The notes: generated from the sequence alone by a model not told the origin. A DNA stretch of 64,000 bases from Terrabacter sp. MAHUQ-38 (GCF_014518425.1 NZ_JACVCU010000005.1:186678-250677), one strand, 5' to 3'; numbered from the stretch's first letter, positions 9,775 to 18,494 are shown. Numbers and translations: made by a program.

Positions 9775-10769
9775 GGCTTGCCTTCTTCGTCAACGACGTC
9801 GCCACCGAGGTGGACGAGTACACGACGACGCGCCTGGCGAGGGCCGCGGCCCAGGCCGGACATGAGGTCTGGTACGTCGGGGTCGGAGACGTCGAGCTCG
9901 GCGAGAGCGATGGGCAGCTCGTGGCCCGGGCTCGTGCCGCAGAGCTCGACAGGGACGACACGCTCGAGGGCTTCATGGAGCGCATCAAGGCGCGCGACGT
10001 CGAACGGATCGTCATGGACGACCTCGATGCCCTGTTCCTGCGAAACGACTCGATCGAGGACCTGCAGCAGCGGCCGTGGGCAAGTCCACTGGGTGTGGTC
10101 TGCGGCCAGATGCTCAAGGCGAGAGGCGTCGTGGTGGTGAACGACCCCATGTCCCTCATCCGCGCCACGAGCAAGCTCTACCTGGAGGAGTTTCCCGAGA
10201 AGATCCGGCCGCGGTCGCTCGTGACGCGCGACCCGGAAGCCATCGAGGAGTTCGTGGGCAAGGTCGGCCACTCCGTCGTCAAGCCGCTGTACGGCGCCAA
10301 GGGTCGGAACGTCTTCATGATCGAGGGCGAGGAGGAGACGAACCTTCCGCAGATCACCGAGGCGGTGCTGCAGGACGGCTATGCGATCGTCCAGGAGTTC
10401 GTCGACGGCGGTGAGGACGGTGATGCCCGGATCTTCCTGCTCGAGGGACAGATCCTCGAGCGGGATGGGAAGCTGGCCGCCTTCCGGCGCGTGCCCACGG
10501 GCAACGACCCTCGGGCCAACATCAGCACGGGCGGTCGCTCGGTTCCTCTCGACATCGGCGACCTGGAGCTGGGCGTCATCGAAGCGATGCGCGAGAAGCT
10601 CGTGGCCGACGGCATGTTCTTCGTCGGCATCGACGTCATCGGCGGCAAGGTCGTGGAGATCAACGCGGAGAGCCCGGGCGGGATGCAGAGCGTCGAGAGG
10701 CTCTACGGCATCGATGTCTGCCCAACCGTCATCGAGGCCCTGGAGCGCCGCACGGTTGCGACGTCCTGA
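9771..10769 (+). CDS. ATP-grasp ligase, glutathione synthetase/RimK-like
   Basis: A 332-residue ATP-grasp enzyme. A Rossmann-like N-terminal region (MRLAFFVNDV) leads to the ATP-grasp nucleotide-binding part with VVKPLYGAKGRNVFMI (about 166-181). The Mg-binding end has FVGIDVIGGKVVEINAESPG, with the E and N typical of ATP-grasp enzymes. Such enzymes form amide bonds through an acyl phosphate. Glutathione synthesis is unlikely in an organism that makes mycothiol, so another carboxylate/amine pair is expected. Four-base overlap with the DUF1704 peptidase suggests the two act together. Confidence 0.85.
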   Translation: MRLAFFVNDVATEVDEYTTTRLARAAAQAGHEVWYVGVGDVELGESDGQLVARARAAELDRDDTLEGFMERIKARDVERIVMDDLDALFLRNDSIEDLQQRPWASPLGVVCGQMLKARGVVVVNDPMSLIRATSKLYLEEFPEKIRPRSLVTRDPEAIEEFVGKVGHSVVKPLYGAKGRNVFMIEGEEETNLPQITEAVLQDGYAIVQEFVDGGEDGDARIFLLEGQILERDGKLAAFRRVPTGNDPRANISTGGRSVPLDIGDLELGVIEAMREKLVADGMFFVGIDVIGGKVVEINAESPGGMQSVERLYGIDVCPTVIEALERRTVATS

Positions 10770-10803
10770 GCCACAGCGGCGCTCCGGCAGGTCGCCGAGG
10801 GTT

Positions 10804-11337
10804 TCAGGTCGTGAGGGTGCGGACCCCGTCGACCCCGTAGTCCCAGACCCCGCCGTCGGTGAGCTCGCGGACGATGCCCAGCTGTCCGACGTGGGCAGCG
10901 TTGTCGGCGAACAGGTGCATGAGGACGCCCCGCACGGTGTCCTGGCGATATCCGCCCCAGGCGCCGTCGGGCCACCAGCCCGGCTCCGCGTCGGCGCGCA
11001 GGGCTCGGGCGCCGGCGACCGCGGCCTGGTGGGAGGCCACGAACCCGACCACCACCTCGTGCCCCGGAGCGTCGGGGTCGTTGTCCCATGGGGCTCCCTC
11101 GTCGAGCTCGGTCGGATGCCCGAGGAGCACGTGGTGCAGCCAGAACTCGGTGCTGTCTCGGACGTGGCCGAGCAGGCCGAGCATCGACCAGCCTGAGGGC
11201 AGGGGGGTGGCCCGGAGCTGGGCGTCGTCCAAGCCGCCGACGAGAGCCTCCATCTTGTGGCACTGCCCTTCGAGCCAGGCGAGCACCTCGGCGGTCACCG
11301 GGTCGACGTGGCAGGGGACTGCGTGTGGGGTGTTCAT
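10804..11337 (-). CDS. DinB-superfamily protein (DUF664-like)
   Basis: A 177-residue four-helix DinB-fold protein, with WSMLGLLGHVRDSTEFWLHH near residue 50 and the C-terminal histidine pair in VRGVLMHLFADNAAHVGQLG that marks metal-binding DinB relatives. Many such proteins are thiol-dependent (mycothiol or bacillithiol) transferases; whether this one is cannot be read here. ATG 11337 was chosen; upstream in-frame codons would add an Arg-rich stretch without family character. It follows the ATP-grasp gene convergently. Confidence 0.78.
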   Translation of the reverse strand: MNTPHAVPCHVDPVTAEVLAWLEGQCHKMEALVGGLDDAQLRATPLPSGWSMLGLLGHVRDSTEFWLHHVLLGHPTELDEGAPWDNDPDAPGHEVVVGFVASHQAAVAGARALRADAEPGWWPDGAWGGYRQDTVRGVLMHLFADNAAHVGQLGIVRELTDGGVWDYGVDGVRTLTT

Positions 11338-11481
11338 GTCGGATACGTCGGAGCCGCGGGAACGTTCTCGACGCGTACCGTCGCCGGCCAGAAGGCAGCT
11401 GCGGCCGGCGAGTGCTGCGCGCACGCTCGCGTGCCGCAGGATCAGGCGCGAGCGGTCGGTGGCGGACGGCGGTTCTGGCAC

Positions 11482-12498
11482 TCAGGAGACGACGACGGCG
11501 TCCGGGGTCGTCGTCGTGAGGCGCATCCGCACCGTGACCTGCTCGCCGATCTGCGGGGGAGTCACGCCCGAGGGCAGAACCAGCAGGCTGCACTGCATGT
11601 GCGGCGGCTCCGCGAACCGGGGCATGACGCCCGACACCGTGAACGGGGACCGTACCCTGTGCGCCGCCTCCAGCACGCCTTCCGCCACGGCGATCGCACG
11701 CGAGCGCGTCGTTGCCGCGGACGAGGGGCTCTCCATCGCGACACCGTGCGACGTGCCGCCGCTGACGACGACGAGGTGTCCGGGGGCCACGGCCCGTTGG
11801 CGGTAGCCGACGCGGGCACCCCTCGAGACCGGGCGCACGTCGAGCACGTGTGCGCGTACCTCGTAGGACCCCTTGTCGGCGTACCAGAGGTCGGTGCCGA
11901 TGCGCGGGCGGAACTCGTGCTCCGGGTAACGCTCTCCGAGGGTCGCCAGCTCGGCGGCCGACACGTGCGACACGAACCACGTCCGCACCCCGGGCACGGC
12001 GGCGATGAACGTCGAGATCTCCTCGACGTGGCCTGTCCCCAACGGAAGGTGCAGGGTCACGCCGACTGCGTCCGCGGCCCCCGCGAGTGCGGCCACGTCG
12101 ATGGCGGGCGTGCCGTACCGGTTCATCGACGTCAGGCCCTCGACGACCACCGTGGCCGACGCGTTGACCGAGCGCAGTGCCTCCAGGTCGGCGGTCGTCG
12201 TGACCGTGTGCACGACCCGCTGGTTCGCGAGGTCCGGCAGGTCGGCGTGGATCACCGATCGGAACGGCTCCATGACGAGCACCTCGCCGCCGAAGGCCGC
12301 GAGCGCCGTCGGCACCTCGTCGTACGTGCCGACGGCGATCATCGGCACCGACAGCCGCGCCGCCTCGGCACAGAGCAGGTCACGGCCGAAGCCGTAGCCG
12401 TTGCCCTTGACGACCGGCACGATCCCCGGGTGCTCGGCGACGAACCGGTCGTGGCCCGCGCGCCACTGCTCGCCGTCGACGTGAAGGACGAAGGACAC
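11482..12498 (-). CDS. Alanine-racemase-like PLP protein next to FemX
   Basis: A 338-residue fold-type III PLP protein. The PLP lysine is K31 in PVVKGNGYGFG, and the C-terminal part resembles the alanine racemase beta domain (RIGTDLWYADKGSYEVRAHV). It begins six bases after the stop of the FemX-like gene, so the two form an operon. It is divergent from a housekeeping Alr, and the racemase activity or amino-acid substrate is inferred. A role in supplying or editing amino acids for the peptidoglycan bridge is plausible. Confidence 0.8.
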   Translation of the reverse strand: MSFVLHVDGEQWRAGHDRFVAEHPGIVPVVKGNGYGFGRDLLCAEAARLSVPMIAVGTYDEVPTALAAFGGEVLVMEPFRSVIHADLPDLANQRVVHTVTTTADLEALRSVNASATVVVEGLTSMNRYGTPAIDVAALAGAADAVGVTLHLPLGTGHVEEISTFIAAVPGVRTWFVSHVSAAELATLGERYPEHEFRPRIGTDLWYADKGSYEVRAHVLDVRPVSRGARVGYRQRAVAPGHLVVVSGGTSHGVAMESPSSAATTRSRAIAVAEGVLEAAHRVRSPFTVSGVMPRFAEPPHMQCSLLVLPSGVTPPQIGEQVTVRMRLTTTTPDAVVVS

Positions 12499-12504
12499 GA
12501 GCTC

Positions 12505-13623
12505 TCACCGCCGCTTCATGTAGAGGTCGAAAGCCTTGTACAGCAATCGATTCAGGGGCAGGTCCCACTCGCCCGCGAGCCGCACCGCCTCGCCGCCGGT
12601 CCCCACCTTGAAGCGGATGAGCCCGATGTGGGGGTTCTCGGCATCGACGGTGTTGGTGATGCCGCGCAGGTCGTACACCGTCGCGCCCGCCGCGAGCGAG
12701 TCGCGCATCATCCGCCACTGGATCGCCGTCGAGCCCTGCAGCTCCCGCTTCGCCGCCGTCGACGCGCCGTAGGAGTACCACGCGTGCTCGCCCACCCGGA
12801 TCCAGATCGTCGCAGCGAGCACGTCGTCGTCGTGCTCGGCGAGGTAGACGCGGATCCGTTCGGGGTCCTCGCCGGAGAGCGCGGCGTACATCTGCTGGAA
12901 GTACTCGAGGCCCCGTGGCGTGAACCGGTCGCGCGCCGCGGTCTCGACGTAGACCCGGTGGAATGCCGGCAGGTCCGACGCGTCGCCCACGCGAACCTCG
13001 ACCCCGTTCTTCGTGGTCTTCTTGATGTTGCGGCGCCACAGCTGGTTCATGCCGGCCAGCACGTCGGCCTCGGTGCGCCCCGCGAGCGGCACCTGGAACA
13101 CGTACTCCGGCTGTCCCGCGGCGAACCCGTCGTCAGGGCTGAGGTGCCGGAACCCGAGACGTCGCAGCTCGGCGACGACCGCCTGGCCGACCGGTTCCAC
13201 GACGTCGGGCGTCGCCTCGTCGTAGCGCCGCACCGCAGGATCGCCGATCGCCTCCTTGATCGTCGCGGCGCCCCAGCGGCGCGTCGCGACGGGCGGCCCG
13301 AGACGCAGCGCGAAGGCGCCCTTGGCCTTGAGGTGGTCGCGCAGCGCGCGGAGCAGCTCGACGAGCCGCGGCGAGGACCAGTCGATGCACGGCCCCTCGG
13401 GCACGTAGGCGAGCGACCGGCGCACGCGCGGCAGCGACCGGTGGAGCACGAGCGCGGCGCCGACCATCTGCTCGCCGTCGAACCAGCCCACCGACTCGGC
13501 GCGCCACTCCTTCTTCACGTCGGCCCAGGCCGGCGTCTGCAGGAAGCTCGCCGACGGTTGGGTCCGCAGCCACGCGAGGTGCTCGGCGGCGGTGATGTCA
13601 CGAACGGAGATGGGCGCGTTCAC
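12505..13623 (-). CDS. FemA/FemX-type peptidoglycan bridge amino-acyltransferase
   Basis: A 372-residue double-GNAT protein of the lipid II:glycine glycyltransferase group, which transfers an amino acid from aminoacyl-tRNA to the stem peptide. Typical pieces are SFLQTPAWADVKKEWRAESV near the start, YVPEGPCIDW, the middle RRNIKKTTKNGVEVRVGD and the ending YDLRGITNTVDAENPHIGLI. It starts at GTG 13623 and is first in an operon with the alanine-racemase-like gene. A -10-like hexamer lies eight bases before the start. Confidence 0.92.
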   Translation of the reverse strand: MNAPISVRDITAAEHLAWLRTQPSASFLQTPAWADVKKEWRAESVGWFDGEQMVGAALVLHRSLPRVRRSLAYVPEGPCIDWSSPRLVELLRALRDHLKAKGAFALRLGPPVATRRWGAATIKEAIGDPAVRRYDEATPDVVEPVGQAVVAELRRLGFRHLSPDDGFAAGQPEYVFQVPLAGRTEADVLAGMNQLWRRNIKKTTKNGVEVRVGDASDLPAFHRVYVETAARDRFTPRGLEYFQQMYAALSGEDPERIRVYLAEHDDDVLAATIWIRVGEHAWYSYGASTAAKRELQGSTAIQWRMMRDSLAAGATVYDLRGITNTVDAENPHIGLIRFKVGTGGEAVRLAGEWDLPLNRLLYKAFDLYMKRR

Positions 13624-13631
13624 GGTCGCTC

Positions 13632-13637
13632 ACGCTA
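13632..13637 (-). promoter_or_regulatory. Leaderless -10 for the FemX-like gene
   Basis: TAGCGT on the minus strand, eight bases before GTG 13623. No Shine-Dalgarno sequence is visible. Confidence 0.5.
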
Positions 13638-13692
13638 CCCGAGCGCGAGCCGGCCCCCGGCACGCCGCGCCCCCGCCGGACAGCCCGGGACA

Positions 13693-13721
13693 CGGCATAC
13701 GCAGGATGACGGCGTATGCCG
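13693..13721. terminator. Hairpin from an inverted pair of the GGCATAC word after the GH63-like gene
   Basis: CGGCATACGC and GCGTATGCCG form a perfect ten-base stem with a nine-base loop, six bases past the stop of the minus-strand GH63-like gene. No T run follows on either strand, so efficient intrinsic termination is uncertain. It is one of two inverted pairs of a word repeated across the window. Confidence 0.45.
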
Positions 13722-13726
13722 GTCGC

Positions 13727-16462
13727 TCAGGCCCAGCCCATGCTGCGCGGGTCTGGCGGCAGCCGCGGGTTGAGCAGGTGTGCGACGAGAGCCGTCCACC
13801 CGGTCTGGTGCGTGGCGCCGAGCCCCTCGCCGGTGTCGCCGTCGAAGTACTCCGAGAACGTCGGGTGCTGCGACCACAGCGGGTCCGCGGAGGACTCGAT
13901 GCGCTTGCCGTCGGACGGCCGCCGCCCGTCCACGGGCCGGAAGAGCGCCGTCAGCCCGCCGTCGATGACGTCGGCGGCCTGGTCGAGCGTGCACCAGTTG
14001 CCCGACCCTGTCGGGACCTCGATGGTGAAGTCGTCGCCGAAGTAGCGGCCGTAGGTGCGCAGCTTGTCGGCGAGCAGCACGTTGACGGGGAACCACACGG
14101 GGCCACGCCAGTTCGAGTTGCCGCCGAACATGCCGGTGCGGGACTCGCCGGGCTCGTACTCGATCGACACGGTCTCGTGACCGACCCGCGCCGTGACCCC
14201 CTGGCGCTGCGCCGCCGACAGCGAGCGGATGCCGTAGGGCGAGAGGAACTCCTCGGTGTCGAACATCCGCTCGAGGATGCGGCGCAGCCGTTTCGGCGGC
14301 ACCAGCGTCAGCAGCATCTTGCCGTCCGGCCGCGCGAGCAGCGGCTTCACGAGCTCGGGCCGGCGCTCCTGGAGCCAGCGGAAGCGGTGTGTCACGTCGG
14401 GGCACTCCTCGACGACCCACGACGGGATCTCCGTCGCCCCGAGGAGCGGCAGCAGACCGACCATCGAGCGCACCCGCATGTGCGGCGCGCGGCCGTCGGG
14501 CTGCACGAGCACGTCGTAGTAGAAGCCGTCCTCCTCGTGCCACAGGCTCTTGTCGCTCGAGCCGAAGTGCCGCATCGCCTGCGCGATCGACAGGAAGTGC
14601 TCGAGGAACTTCGTCGCGACGTCGTCCCACGCCTTGTCGGTGCGGGCGAGCTCGAGGGCGATCTTCAGCATCTGCTGGCAGTAGAACGCCATCCAGCTCG
14701 TCGCGTCGCTCTGCTCGAGCCGGAACCCTGGGGGCAGGGGAGCGGACCGGTTGAACAGCCCGATGTTGTCCATGCCGAGGAAGCCGCCCTCGAAGAGGTT
14801 CGAGCCGTTGGCGTCCTTGCGGTTGACCCACCAGGCGAAGTTGAGCAGGAGCTTGGTGAAGACGCGTACGAGGAACTCGCGGTCGCGGTAGCCGTCGATC
14901 CGGTAGACGTGCCACGCCGCCCACGCGTGGACGGGAGGGTTGACGTCCCCGAACTCCCACTCGTACGCCGGCAGCTGGCCGTTCGGGGCCATGGCCCACT
15001 CGCGGCACATGAGGAGCAGCTGCTCCTTGGCGAACTCCGGGTCGACGTGCGCCAGCGGCAGGCAGTGGAAGGCGAGGTCCCACGCCGCGAACCACGGGTA
15101 CTCCCACTCGTCGGGCATCGAGATGACGTCGGCGAGCGCGAGGTGCTTCCAGTGCTCGTTGCGGCCCTTCTTCCGGGACTCCGGCGTCTCCGGGCCCACC
15201 GGGTCGCCCTCGAGCCACTGGCGCACGTCATAGCGGTAGAGCTGCTTGCCCCAGAGGAGGCCTGCGTAGGCGCGGCGTGCGACATGCCGGTCGGCCTCCC
15301 CGATCGAGGCGTCGATGACGTGGCCGTAGAACTCGTCCGCCTCTGCGGCGCGCGTCGCGAGCAGCTCCTCGAACGCGTCTCCGAACCATGTCAGGTGCGG
15401 GTCGCCGGTGGCCAGCCGGAGGTCGACGGTGACGGTCTCGCCGGGTTGGACGGCGTCCCAGCGGTACCAGAACGAGCACTTGCTGCCGTATCCGCCGGGG
15501 TTGACCGCCTTCGTGCGGCCGTTGACGACACGCTCGTTGATGGAGTCCTTCGGGTAGAGCGACTTGTTGGCGAGGGCCTGTTCGCCGAAGAGGTGCTTCG
15601 CGTTGGTCTCGTTGTCGCAGAAGAGCGCCGTCGGCGAGCCGGACGCCGCCAGCACGTAGCGCCCGAGGAAGCCGTGGGTCACCTCGGCGGCCCGGAAGCC
15701 ACGCGGCGGGCGCCCGTTGCGGCGGATCTCCCGCAGCTCCGTCACCCGCGGGTCGACGCCCCACGACCATGTGTTGCGCAGCCAGATCGTCGGCAGCAGG
15801 TGAAGCGGCGCAGCCTCGGCCCCGTGGTTCGTCGCGGTGACCCGGATGCACATGTCGTCGGGCCCGGCCTTGGCGTAGGTGACCAGGACGTCGAAGAACT
15901 CGTTGCGGTCGAGGACGCCGGTGTCAGCGAGCTCGAACTCCCGCTCGTCGCGGGTGCGCTCACGGTTCTCGCGGCGCAGCTGCTCGTAGGGGAACTCGGC
16001 CTGCGGGTAGCGGTAGAGCCACTGCATCCACGAGTGCGTCGGAGTGCCGTCGAGGGTCCACCAGTACTCCTTGGCGTCCTCTCCGTGGTTGCCCTCCTCG
16101 TTCGTCAGCCCGAAGAGGCGTTCCTTGAGGATCGGGTCCTTGCCGTTCCACAGCGCGACCGAGAAGTTGAGGAAGCCGAACCGGTCGCTGATGCCGCCGA
16201 GGCCGTCCTCGCCCCAGCGGTACGCGCGAGAGACCGCTTGGTCGAACGGGAACTCCGACCACGCGTTGCCCTGCGCCGAGTAGTCCTCGCGCACCGTGCC
16301 CCACTGGCGGCCCGACAGGTAGGGGCCCCAGAGGCGCCACGGTGCGTCGTGGCCGGAGGACTCGGCGAGCCGCGCGTGCTCCGCGCTGAGCGGCTCACCC
16401 GGCGGGAGGGGGCTGTTCATGGGCCAATGCTGGGGCATCGATGTGTCGGTGTCGTTACGCAT
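13727..16462 (-). CDS. GH63-like glucosidase (MGH1-like glycoside hydrolase)
   Basis: A 911-residue protein matching the bacterial mannosyl-oligosaccharide glucosidase-like family, an (alpha/alpha)6 barrel. Characteristic stretches include LFGLTNEEGNHGEDAKEYWW (about 138-157), WLYRYPQAEFPY, the central FAAWDLAFHCLPLAHVDP and LPAYEWEFGDVNPPVHAWA, and the C-terminal NSNWRGPVWFPVNVLL. There is no signal peptide, so it should act in the cytosol on alpha-glucosides or glucosylglycerate-type solutes; the substrate is inferred. ATG 16462 was used; a second ATG 14 codons later is possible. A perfect palindrome lies just upstream. Confidence 0.85.
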   Translation of the reverse strand: MRNDTDTSMPQHWPMNSPLPPGEPLSAEHARLAESSGHDAPWRLWGPYLSGRQWGTVREDYSAQGNAWSEFPFDQAVSRAYRWGEDGLGGISDRFGFLNFSVALWNGKDPILKERLFGLTNEEGNHGEDAKEYWWTLDGTPTHSWMQWLYRYPQAEFPYEQLRRENRERTRDEREFELADTGVLDRNEFFDVLVTYAKAGPDDMCIRVTATNHGAEAAPLHLLPTIWLRNTWSWGVDPRVTELREIRRNGRPPRGFRAAEVTHGFLGRYVLAASGSPTALFCDNETNAKHLFGEQALANKSLYPKDSINERVVNGRTKAVNPGGYGSKCSFWYRWDAVQPGETVTVDLRLATGDPHLTWFGDAFEELLATRAAEADEFYGHVIDASIGEADRHVARRAYAGLLWGKQLYRYDVRQWLEGDPVGPETPESRKKGRNEHWKHLALADVISMPDEWEYPWFAAWDLAFHCLPLAHVDPEFAKEQLLLMCREWAMAPNGQLPAYEWEFGDVNPPVHAWAAWHVYRIDGYRDREFLVRVFTKLLLNFAWWVNRKDANGSNLFEGGFLGMDNIGLFNRSAPLPPGFRLEQSDATSWMAFYCQQMLKIALELARTDKAWDDVATKFLEHFLSIAQAMRHFGSSDKSLWHEEDGFYYDVLVQPDGRAPHMRVRSMVGLLPLLGATEIPSWVVEECPDVTHRFRWLQERRPELVKPLLARPDGKMLLTLVPPKRLRRILERMFDTEEFLSPYGIRSLSAAQRQGVTARVGHETVSIEYEPGESRTGMFGGNSNWRGPVWFPVNVLLADKLRTYGRYFGDDFTIEVPTGSGNWCTLDQAADVIDGGLTALFRPVDGRRPSDGKRIESSADPLWSQHPTFSEYFDGDTGEGLGATHQTGWTALVAHLLNPRLPPDPRSMGWA

Positions 16463-16468
16463 CTTGCC

Positions 16469-16484
16469 CCTCGACCCGTCGAGG
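16469..16484. promoter_or_regulatory. Candidate operator upstream of the GH63-like gene
   Basis: CCTCGAC-CC-GTCGAGG, a perfect 7+2+7 palindrome seven bases before the GH63-like ATG. A related half-site, GCGTCGAG, follows at about 16494. The position fits a repressor operator. Confidence 0.35.
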
Positions 16485-16520
16485 CCGCTTGACGCGTCGA
16501 GAGCACCCCTCCGCGGCTCC

Positions 16521-16526
16521 TAGACT
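16521..16526 (+). promoter_or_regulatory. Candidate -10 for the ABC-F gene
   Basis: TAGACT, 52 bases upstream of GTG 16578. The resulting leader of about 45 bases carries the GAAGGAGG ribosome site. Confidence 0.4.
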
Positions 16527-16577
16527 GGAGGGGTCGTCCGGCCGCTGACGTAGTGCGGCACCGAAGGAGGAAATGCC

Positions 16578-18176
16578 GTGATCGTCGCCACCGGGATCGA
16601 GCTGCGCGCTGGAGCGCGCCTGCTCGTCGAGGACGCAAGCTTCCGCATCGACTCCGGCGACCGCATCGGTCTCGTCGGGCGCAACGGCGCCGGCAAGACC
16701 ACCCTGACGAAGGTGCTCGCCGGCGAGGGCATCCCGGCAGCTGGCACGGTCACGCGTACGGGGGCCGTCGGTTACCTGCCCCAGGACCCGCGCACCGGCG
16801 ACCTCGAGATGCTCGCCCGGGACCGCATCCTCTCGGCCCGCGGCCTCGACACGATCGTCCGCGAGCGCTCCGAGGCCGAGGCGCGCATGGGCAGCGACGA
16901 CGAGAAGGTCCGCGACAAGGCCATGCGCAAGTACGCGCGGCTGGAGGTCGAGTTCGAGGCGCAGGGCGGGTATGCCGCCGAGTCCGAGGCCGCGTCGATC
17001 GCGAGCGCCCTGGGGCTCGACGAGCGCATCCTGTCGCAGCCGCTGGGCACGCTGTCCGGTGGTCAGCGCCGCCGGGTCGAGCTGTCGCGGATCCTCTTCT
17101 CCGGCAACGAGACCCTGCTGCTCGACGAGCCGACCAACCACCTGGACGCCGACTCGATCGTCTGGCTGCGCGAGTACCTCCGCTCCTACAAGGGCGGGCT
17201 CATCGTCATCAGCCACGACGCCGAGATGCTCGACGCCGTCGTCAACAAGGTCTACCACCTCGACGCGAACCGGTCGGCCCTCGACGTCTACAACGTGAAC
17301 TGGAAGACGTACCTCCAGTCGCGCGAGACCGACGAGCGTCGGCGCCGCCGCGAGCTGCAGAACGCGCAGAAGAAGGCGAGCGCACTGCTGGCCCAGGCCG
17401 ACAAGATGCGCGCCAAGGCGACCAAGGCCACCGCGGCACAGAACATGGCCAAGCGCGCCGAGCGACTTCTCGCCGGCGTCGAGGGCGAGCGGGTCCAGGA
17501 CAAGGTGGCCAGGCTTCGGTTCCCGAAGCCCGCGGCGTGCGGCAAGACGCCACTGCGCGCCTCGGGGCTGTCCCGCTCGTACGGCTCGCTCGAGGTCTTC
17601 ACCGACGTCGACCTCGCGATCGACCGCGGGAGCAAGGTCGTCGTCCTCGGGCTCAACGGCGCCGGCAAGACGACGCTGCTGCGGATGCTCGCGGGCGTCG
17701 ACGCCCCCGACACGGGTGAGGTCGAGCCGGGCCATGGCCTGCGGCTCGGCTACTACGCCCAGGAGCACGAGAACCTCGATGTCGGGCGCACGGTCCTCGA
17801 GAACATGAAGTCGGCCGCGCCCGACCTCGGTGAGACGGACGTGCGCAAGGTGCTCGGCTCGTTCCTCTTCTCCGGCGACGACGTGCTGAAGCCGGCCGGT
17901 GTGCTGTCGGGTGGCGAGAAGACGCGTCTGTCGCTGGCGATGCTCGTCGTGTCCTCGGCCAACGTGCTCCTGCTCGACGAGCCGACCAACAACCTCGACC
18001 CGGCCTCACGCGCGGAGATCCTGGGTGCGCTCGCAACGTACGAGGGTGCGGTCGTGCTCGTCACGCACGACGAAGGGGCAGTCGATGCCCTCGAGCCCGA
18101 GCGCATCCTGCTCCTGCCCGATGGTGTCGAGGACCTCTGGGGCCCGGACTACAAGGACCTGATCACGCTCGCGTGA
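16578..18176 (+). CDS. ABC-F family ATPase (ribosome-associated)
   Basis: A 532-residue protein with two nucleotide-binding domains and no membrane segment. NBD1 has Walker A GRNGAGKTT (35-43), LSGGQRRR and LLLDEPTNHLD. A charged linker follows, rich in Arg/Lys/Ala (about 255-310). NBD2 has GLNGAGKTT, LSGGEKTRLS and LLLDEPTNNLD. ABC-F proteins act in the ribosomal E site as translation or antibiotic-protection factors; which subtype is not certain. The GTG start is fixed by GAAGGAGG about seven bases upstream. An enoyl-CoA hydratase gene follows, as in mycobacteria (Rv1472/Rv1473). Confidence 0.93.
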   Translation: MIVATGIELRAGARLLVEDASFRIDSGDRIGLVGRNGAGKTTLTKVLAGEGIPAAGTVTRTGAVGYLPQDPRTGDLEMLARDRILSARGLDTIVRERSEAEARMGSDDEKVRDKAMRKYARLEVEFEAQGGYAAESEAASIASALGLDERILSQPLGTLSGGQRRRVELSRILFSGNETLLLDEPTNHLDADSIVWLREYLRSYKGGLIVISHDAEMLDAVVNKVYHLDANRSALDVYNVNWKTYLQSRETDERRRRRELQNAQKKASALLAQADKMRAKATKATAAQNMAKRAERLLAGVEGERVQDKVARLRFPKPAACGKTPLRASGLSRSYGSLEVFTDVDLAIDRGSKVVVLGLNGAGKTTLLRMLAGVDAPDTGEVEPGHGLRLGYYAQEHENLDVGRTVLENMKSAAPDLGETDVRKVLGSFLFSGDDVLKPAGVLSGGEKTRLSLAMLVVSSANVLLLDEPTNNLDPASRAEILGALATYEGAVVLVTHDEGAVDALEPERILLLPDGVEDLWGPDYKDLITLA

Positions 18177-18237
18177 CGTGGCTACCGGCAGCAGCACTGA
18201 CATAAGCCCACGTTTTGGGTCACATGATGGAAAGTTA

Positions 18238-18266
18238 TTGAATTTCCCGGTGCGCCTCTGCACACT
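18238..18266 (+). promoter_or_regulatory. Promoter of the zinc-ribbon gene
   Basis: -35-like TTGAAT (18238-18243), a 17-base spacer and -10-like CACACT (18261-18266) ending seven bases before the ATG, so the mRNA would be leaderless. The -35 sits in an unusually A/T-rich patch (about 18213-18247) that includes GGAAA and TTTCC as a short inverted repeat. Confidence 0.5.
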
Positions 18267-18273
18267 GGATGTC

Positions 18274-18468
18274 ATGCCGACCGACCACCACCTGCATTGC
18301 CCGTTCTGCTCGGGCGATGACGTCACGCCGTTCCCGGACCCGACCTCCGCCTGGTCGTGCCTGGACTGTGCGCGCGTCTTCCGGGTGGAGCTCTCGCAGC
18401 CGGCCTCCGTCAGCGGCTGGGGGATTCTTCGTGTCGTCCTCCCGGCACGCACGGCCGCTGCCGCCTGA
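18274..18468 (+). CDS. Small zinc-ribbon protein, 64 residues
   Basis: A 64-residue protein with two CxxC knuckles, CPFCSGDDVTPF and WSCLDCARVF, forming a likely treble-clef or zinc-ribbon, and a hydrophobic C-terminus. It resembles the very small zinc-ribbon proteins often labelled insertion element protein in actinobacteria, but no transposase is nearby. ATG 18274 is supported by the -10 at leaderless spacing. Function unknown; metal binding is inferred from the cysteines. Confidence 0.65.
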   Translation: MPTDHHLHCPFCSGDDVTPFPDPTSAWSCLDCARVFRVELSQPASVSGWGILRVVLPARTAAAA

Positions 18469-18481
18469 GGTGACCGGTCGG

Positions 18482-18487
18482 TAACCT
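18482..18487 (+). promoter_or_regulatory. Leaderless -10 for the enoyl-CoA hydratase gene
   Basis: TAACCT ends seven bases before ATG 18495. No ribosome site is visible in the gap. Confidence 0.5.
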
Positions 18488-18494
18488 GCGTCCC

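Noticed and set aside
11257-13773. A plus-strand open frame of 838 codons opposite the Alr-like and FemX-like genes
   Set aside because: Complement of two well-supported genes, without family resemblance.
13592-16492. A plus-strand open frame of 966 codons opposite the GH63-like gene
   Set aside because: Rich in Arg, Val, Leu and Glu, with no domain resemblance. It mirrors the codon pattern of the real minus-strand gene, as usual in GC-rich DNA.
18274-18468. Zinc-ribbon protein as part of an insertion element
   Set aside because: No transposase or terminal inverted repeats nearby; the cysteine pattern alone does not support it.
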